Assembly (NCBI GenBank): GCA_005503215.1
Contig: SCNS01000005.1
Span: forward strand, 218,445 to 282,444
Direction of reading: 5' to 3'
Length of the DNA stretch: 64,000 nt
Source of the DNA: Sphingomonadaceae bacterium 3R27C6
Lineage (GTDB): Bacteria; Pseudomonadota; Alphaproteobacteria; Sphingomonadales; Sphingomonadaceae
This document shows positions 61,556-64,000 of the stretch, one piece after another. The notes beneath the pieces were generated by a model, which worked only from the letters and a program-made list of their open reading frames with translations, ran no database searches and had not been told where the DNA came from. The stretch's first letter is position 1. Every line of letters starts with the position of its first letter. Both the position numbers and the translations under genes were made by a program.

Positions 61556-63724
61556 CTAGACAAAGCTATAGGGGTCGATATCGATCGCGAGGCGCGCTTT
61601 TGCCGGCCAGTCGACGCTGTTCACCCAGTCGCGGATCGTCCCCTGCAGGTCGAAGCTGCGCGGCGCGTGGAGCAGCAGGCGGAAGCGGTGGCGGCCGCGG
61701 AGCATCGCGAGCGGGGCCGGGGCGGGGCCATAGACGGCGAGGCCTTCGGCGACCGGTGCTTTCTGGCCCAGCCGCTGCGCGACGCCGCGCGCGACCTCGA
61801 TGTCCTCCGACGAGATGACGAGCGCGGCGAAGCGGCCGTAGGGCGGCGCGCCCGCGAATTTGCGCGCCGCGGCCTCGGCCGAATAAAAGCCGTCGCGGTC
61901 GTTCGCGACGAGCGCGGCCATCACCGGCGCCTCGGGAACGCGCGTCTGGATCAGCACCTCGCCGGGTTTGACCCCGCGCCCCGCGCGCCCCGCGACCTGC
62001 GCGATCTGCTGGAAGGTGCGTTCGGACGCGCGGAGGTCGCCGCCGTCGAGCCCGAGGTCGGCATCGACGACGCCCACCAATGTGAGGTTCGGGAAATGAT
62101 AACCCTTGGTGACGAGCTGGGTGCCGATGATGATGTCGACCAGCCCGCCCTCGACATTGTCGACGAATTCGGCGGCCTTGGCGGGCGACCAGAGCGTGTC
62201 CGACGTGACGATTGCGGTTCTTGCTTCGGGGAAACGAAGCGCGACCTCGTCGGCAACGCGCTCGACCCCGGGGCCGCAGGCGACGAGGCTGTCCTCATCC
62301 TCGCATTCGGGGCAGAGGCGCGGCGGCGGCATGACATGGCCGCAATGGTGGCACGCGAGGCGGTGGACGAGGCGGTGCTCGACCATCCACGCGGTGCAGT
62401 TCGGGCACTGGATGCGGTGACCGCACGTCCGGCACAAGGTCAGCGGCGCGAAGCCGCGGCGGTTGAGGAACAACAGACTCTGCTCGCCCTTCTGGAGCCG
62501 GTCGGCGAGCGCGTCGACGAGCGGCGGGGCGAGCCAGCGGCCGCGGTCGGGCGGATCCTGCCGCATGTCGATCGCCGCGAGATCGGGCAAGGTCGCACCG
62601 CCGAAGCGCGCGGGGAGCTGGATATGGCGATAGCGTCCGGCCTCGACCATCGCGAGGCTTTCGAGCGCGGGGGTCGCGCTCGCGAGCACCACCGGCAGCC
62701 CCTCGAAATGCCCGCGCATCACCGCGACGTCGCGCGCGTGATAATGGACGCCGTCCTCCTGCTTGAAGCTCGTCTCATGCGCCTCGTCGACGACAATGAC
62801 GCCGAGCCGGGCGTAGGGGAGGAAGAGCGCCGAGCGCGCGCCGATGACGATGCGGGCGTCGCCCGACGCGATCGCGTGCCAGGCGCGGCGGCGCTCGGCC
62901 GAACGCAGTCCCGAATGCCACGCCACCGGCTCGCAGCCGAAGCGCGCGGTAAAGCGCGTCAGCATCGGTTCGGTGAGCGCGATTTCGGGGAGCAGCACCA
63001 GCGCCTGCTTGCCCGCGTCGATCGCGGCGGCGATCGCCTCCATATAGACTTCGGTCTTGCCCGATCCGGTGACGCCGTCGAGCAGCAAGGTGTCGAATTT
63101 CTCGGCATGCACCGCGTCCCTCAGCTGGGCCGCGGCGGCGGTCTGTTCGCCGGAGAGGTCGGGCGGGGCAAAGCCGCTGTCGGGTTCGGGATAGGGCTGG
63201 TCGGCCGAGACGGTCACCGCTTCGAGCGCGCCGGTGTTCACCAGCCCGCGGATCACCGCGTCGCTGACCTCGGCGAGCGCGGCGAGTTCGCGAACCATGC
63301 CCTGCCGCTCGCCGATCGCCTCGAGCGCGACGATGCGCTGCGGGGTCATCCGCGCGGGCAGTTCGCCGGTGGCGCGATATTCGACGATCGGGCGGCGCGC
63401 GTCGGCGAAGGCGACCCCGGGCAGCACCATGCGCAGCACCGCGCCGGGCGGCGCCAGATAATAGTCGCTCGTCCATTCGACGAGGCGGCGCAAGGGAGCG
63501 GGCACCGGCGGGACGGGCACGACTTCGTAGAGATTGCGGAGGCGATTGTCGCCGACCGCCTCGGGCGCCCCGAAACTCGCATCCTCCCACACCACGCCGC
63601 CCAATCGCCGCGGGCCGAGCGGCGCGATGACGACGCTGCCCAAGGGCGCTTCGCTCTCGCGCGGGACGCGATAGTCGAGCGGGCCGAGGGCGGCGGTGAG
63701 GAGGAGGACGCGGGCGCGGGTCAT
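61556..63724 (-). CDS. priA: Primosomal protein N' (replication restart helicase PriA)
   Basis: A 722-residue superfamily 2 helicase that restarts stalled forks. The N-terminal 3'-DNA-binding domain is followed by Walker A GVTGSGKTEVYME near residue 220, DEAH box VDEAHETSFKQ, the eight-cysteine zinc region (CRTCGHRIQCPNC, CHHCGH, CPEC) and the C-terminal QVAGRAGRG motif. The ATG at 63724 is chosen since further upstream the frame becomes unconserved. priA close to atpHAGDC is a common alphaproteobacterial arrangement, although several genes intervene here. Confidence 0.97.
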   Translation of the reverse strand: MTRARVLLLTAALGPLDYRVPRESEAPLGSVVIAPLGPRRLGGVVWEDASFGAPEAVGDNRLRNLYEVVPVPPVPAPLRRLVEWTSDYYLAPPGAVLRMVLPGVAFADARRPIVEYRATGELPARMTPQRIVALEAIGERQGMVRELAALAEVSDAVIRGLVNTGALEAVTVSADQPYPEPDSGFAPPDLSGEQTAAAAQLRDAVHAEKFDTLLLDGVTGSGKTEVYMEAIAAAIDAGKQALVLLPEIALTEPMLTRFTARFGCEPVAWHSGLRSAERRRAWHAIASGDARIVIGARSALFLPYARLGVIVVDEAHETSFKQEDGVHYHARDVAVMRGHFEGLPVVLASATPALESLAMVEAGRYRHIQLPARFGGATLPDLAAIDMRQDPPDRGRWLAPPLVDALADRLQKGEQSLLFLNRRGFAPLTLCRTCGHRIQCPNCTAWMVEHRLVHRLACHHCGHVMPPPRLCPECEDEDSLVACGPGVERVADEVALRFPEARTAIVTSDTLWSPAKAAEFVDNVEGGLVDIIIGTQLVTKGYHFPNLTLVGVVDADLGLDGGDLRASERTFQQIAQVAGRAGRGVKPGEVLIQTRVPEAPVMAALVANDRDGFYSAEAAARKFAGAPPYGRFAALVISSEDIEVARGVAQRLGQKAPVAEGLAVYGPAPAPLAMLRGRHRFRLLLHAPRSFDLQGTIRDWVNSVDWPAKARLAIDIDPYSFV

Positions 63725-63797
63725 GGGGGCGAGCAGGATATAGGGCGGCCCGCAAATTAGGAAAGCGCCATCCCGCGCGGGCGCTTTCGCCGCCGCG

Positions 63798-64000
63798 TCA
63801 CATGGCCTTGATATAATCGACCATCTGGCTGACCACCGTCCCCCAGCCGTCGTGGAAGCCCATTTCCTCATGCTTCTGCCGCGCCGCCGAATCGCCGTGG
63901 AGCGCGATCGCCTTGTAGCGTGTACCGCTGCCGTGCGGGGTCAGGAACAGCCCGGCGGTGAAGAAGGGGGCGGGCGCGGCAGAAGCATGAGGAAATGGGC
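63798..64000 (-). CDS. SRPBCC/AHSA1-like domain protein, 3' end
   Basis: The last ~67 codons of a minus-strand gene; the 5' part is outside the window. It shows PFFTAGLFLTPHGSGTRYKA, AARQKHEEMGFHDGWGTVVSQ and the ending MVDYIKAM, the typical C-terminus of START-like SRPBCC (AHSA1) proteins that bind hydrophobic ligands. The final 28 bases of the window are an inverted copy of 63858–63885 and may be an assembly artefact, in which case the N-terminal-side codons at the edge are not native. Confidence 0.8.
   Translation of the reverse strand, partial: PFPHASAAPAPFFTAGLFLTPHGSGTRYKAIALHGDSAARQKHEEMGFHDGWGTVVSQMVDYIKAM
63858..64000. repeat. 28-bp perfect inverted repeat ending at the window edge
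   Basis: 63858–63885 is the exact reverse complement of 63973–64000, with an 87-base loop between. The second arm stops at the last base. Both arms lie in the same gene, and the edge copy does not fit its protein well, which suggests a fold-back artefact at a contig end. Confidence 0.8.

Noticed and set aside
61550..63760. 736-codon plus-strand frame opposite priA
   Set aside because: PriA motifs, including the zinc cysteines, are complete on the minus strand.

Overview
The window looks like a chromosomal segment of a high-G+C alphaproteobacterium of the order Sphingomonadales, most likely Sphingopyxis or a close relative. Reasons: four TonB-dependent receptors in 64 kb, a Ku/LigD end-joining pair, an NDUFA12–DUF2155–aat neighbourhood, an atpHAGDC operon with a short epsilon subunit, a fatty acyl-AMP ligase and several small sphingomonad-type hypothetical proteins. 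The genus is inferred from gene content only. I saw no tRNA, rRNA, CRISPR array, insertion sequence, integrase or prophage gene, so this reads as core chromosome with accessory uptake loci.

Layout. 1–7.0 kb: organosulfur/iron(II)-dioxygenase cluster (3' part of a TonB-dependent receptor, TauD-type dioxygenase, periplasmic sulfatase, second TauD-type dioxygenase, FAD/NAD(P)-binding protein). 7.2–10.7 kb: a DUF6249–sigma factor–small membrane protein operon converging on a TelA operon, both preceded by the same short palindrome. 10.7–14.5 kb: bile-acid/sodium-symporter-like transporter, nucleosidase, secreted TPR protein and a CxxCH haem protein. 14.5–19.1 kb: TypA, an HHE/hemerythrin protein, an RluE-type pseudouridine synthase, a TonB-like protein and a small secreted protein. 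19.3–23.8 kb: SDR oxidoreductase and a divergent AraC regulator, then an 890-residue TonB-dependent receptor. 24–27.4 kb: Ku–LigD end joining. 27.4–31.0 kb: operon of PepSY-TM protein, 59-residue membrane protein and siderophore receptor. 31.3–34.3 kb: second HHE protein, then a two-partner-secretion transporter downstream of a collagen-like lipoprotein. 34.7–40.6 kb: fourth receptor, DUF3297, CHAP amidase and a PAS-GGDEF-EAL protein. 40.8–46.5 kb: fatty acyl-AMP ligase, RecX, DUF192, NDUFA12, DUF2155, aat, methyltransferase. 46.5–53.4 kb: a MITE-like repeat, CpaF ATPase and the F1 ATP synthase operon. 53.4–59.9 kb: hydrolases, a membrane-anchored trypsin-like protease, DUF2306, and a DUF1203–ada–PEP-mutase-like operon. 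59.9–64 kb: a secreted HExxH peptidase, PriA and the end of an SRPBCC protein.

How the genes work together. Most recognisable systems serve nutrient uptake through TonB (sulfate esters/sulfonates, iron-siderophore, probably carbohydrate), envelope homeostasis (TelA, sigma operon, CHAP, protease), energy (F1 ATPase, complex I accessory) and DNA repair (Ku/LigD, Ada, RecX, PriA).

Most unusual items: (i) a collagen-like lipoprotein gene directly upstream of a TpsB transporter, where a filamentous TpsA would be expected; (ii) matching ATGCC-N5-GGCAT palindromes upstream of the convergent sigma/DUF6249 and telA operons; (iii) genes whose homologous N-termini extend upstream of any ATG/GTG/TTG, two of them with a CTGA stop–start overlap; (iv) a 28-bp perfect inverted repeat ending exactly at the last base, which looks like a fold-back at a contig end.
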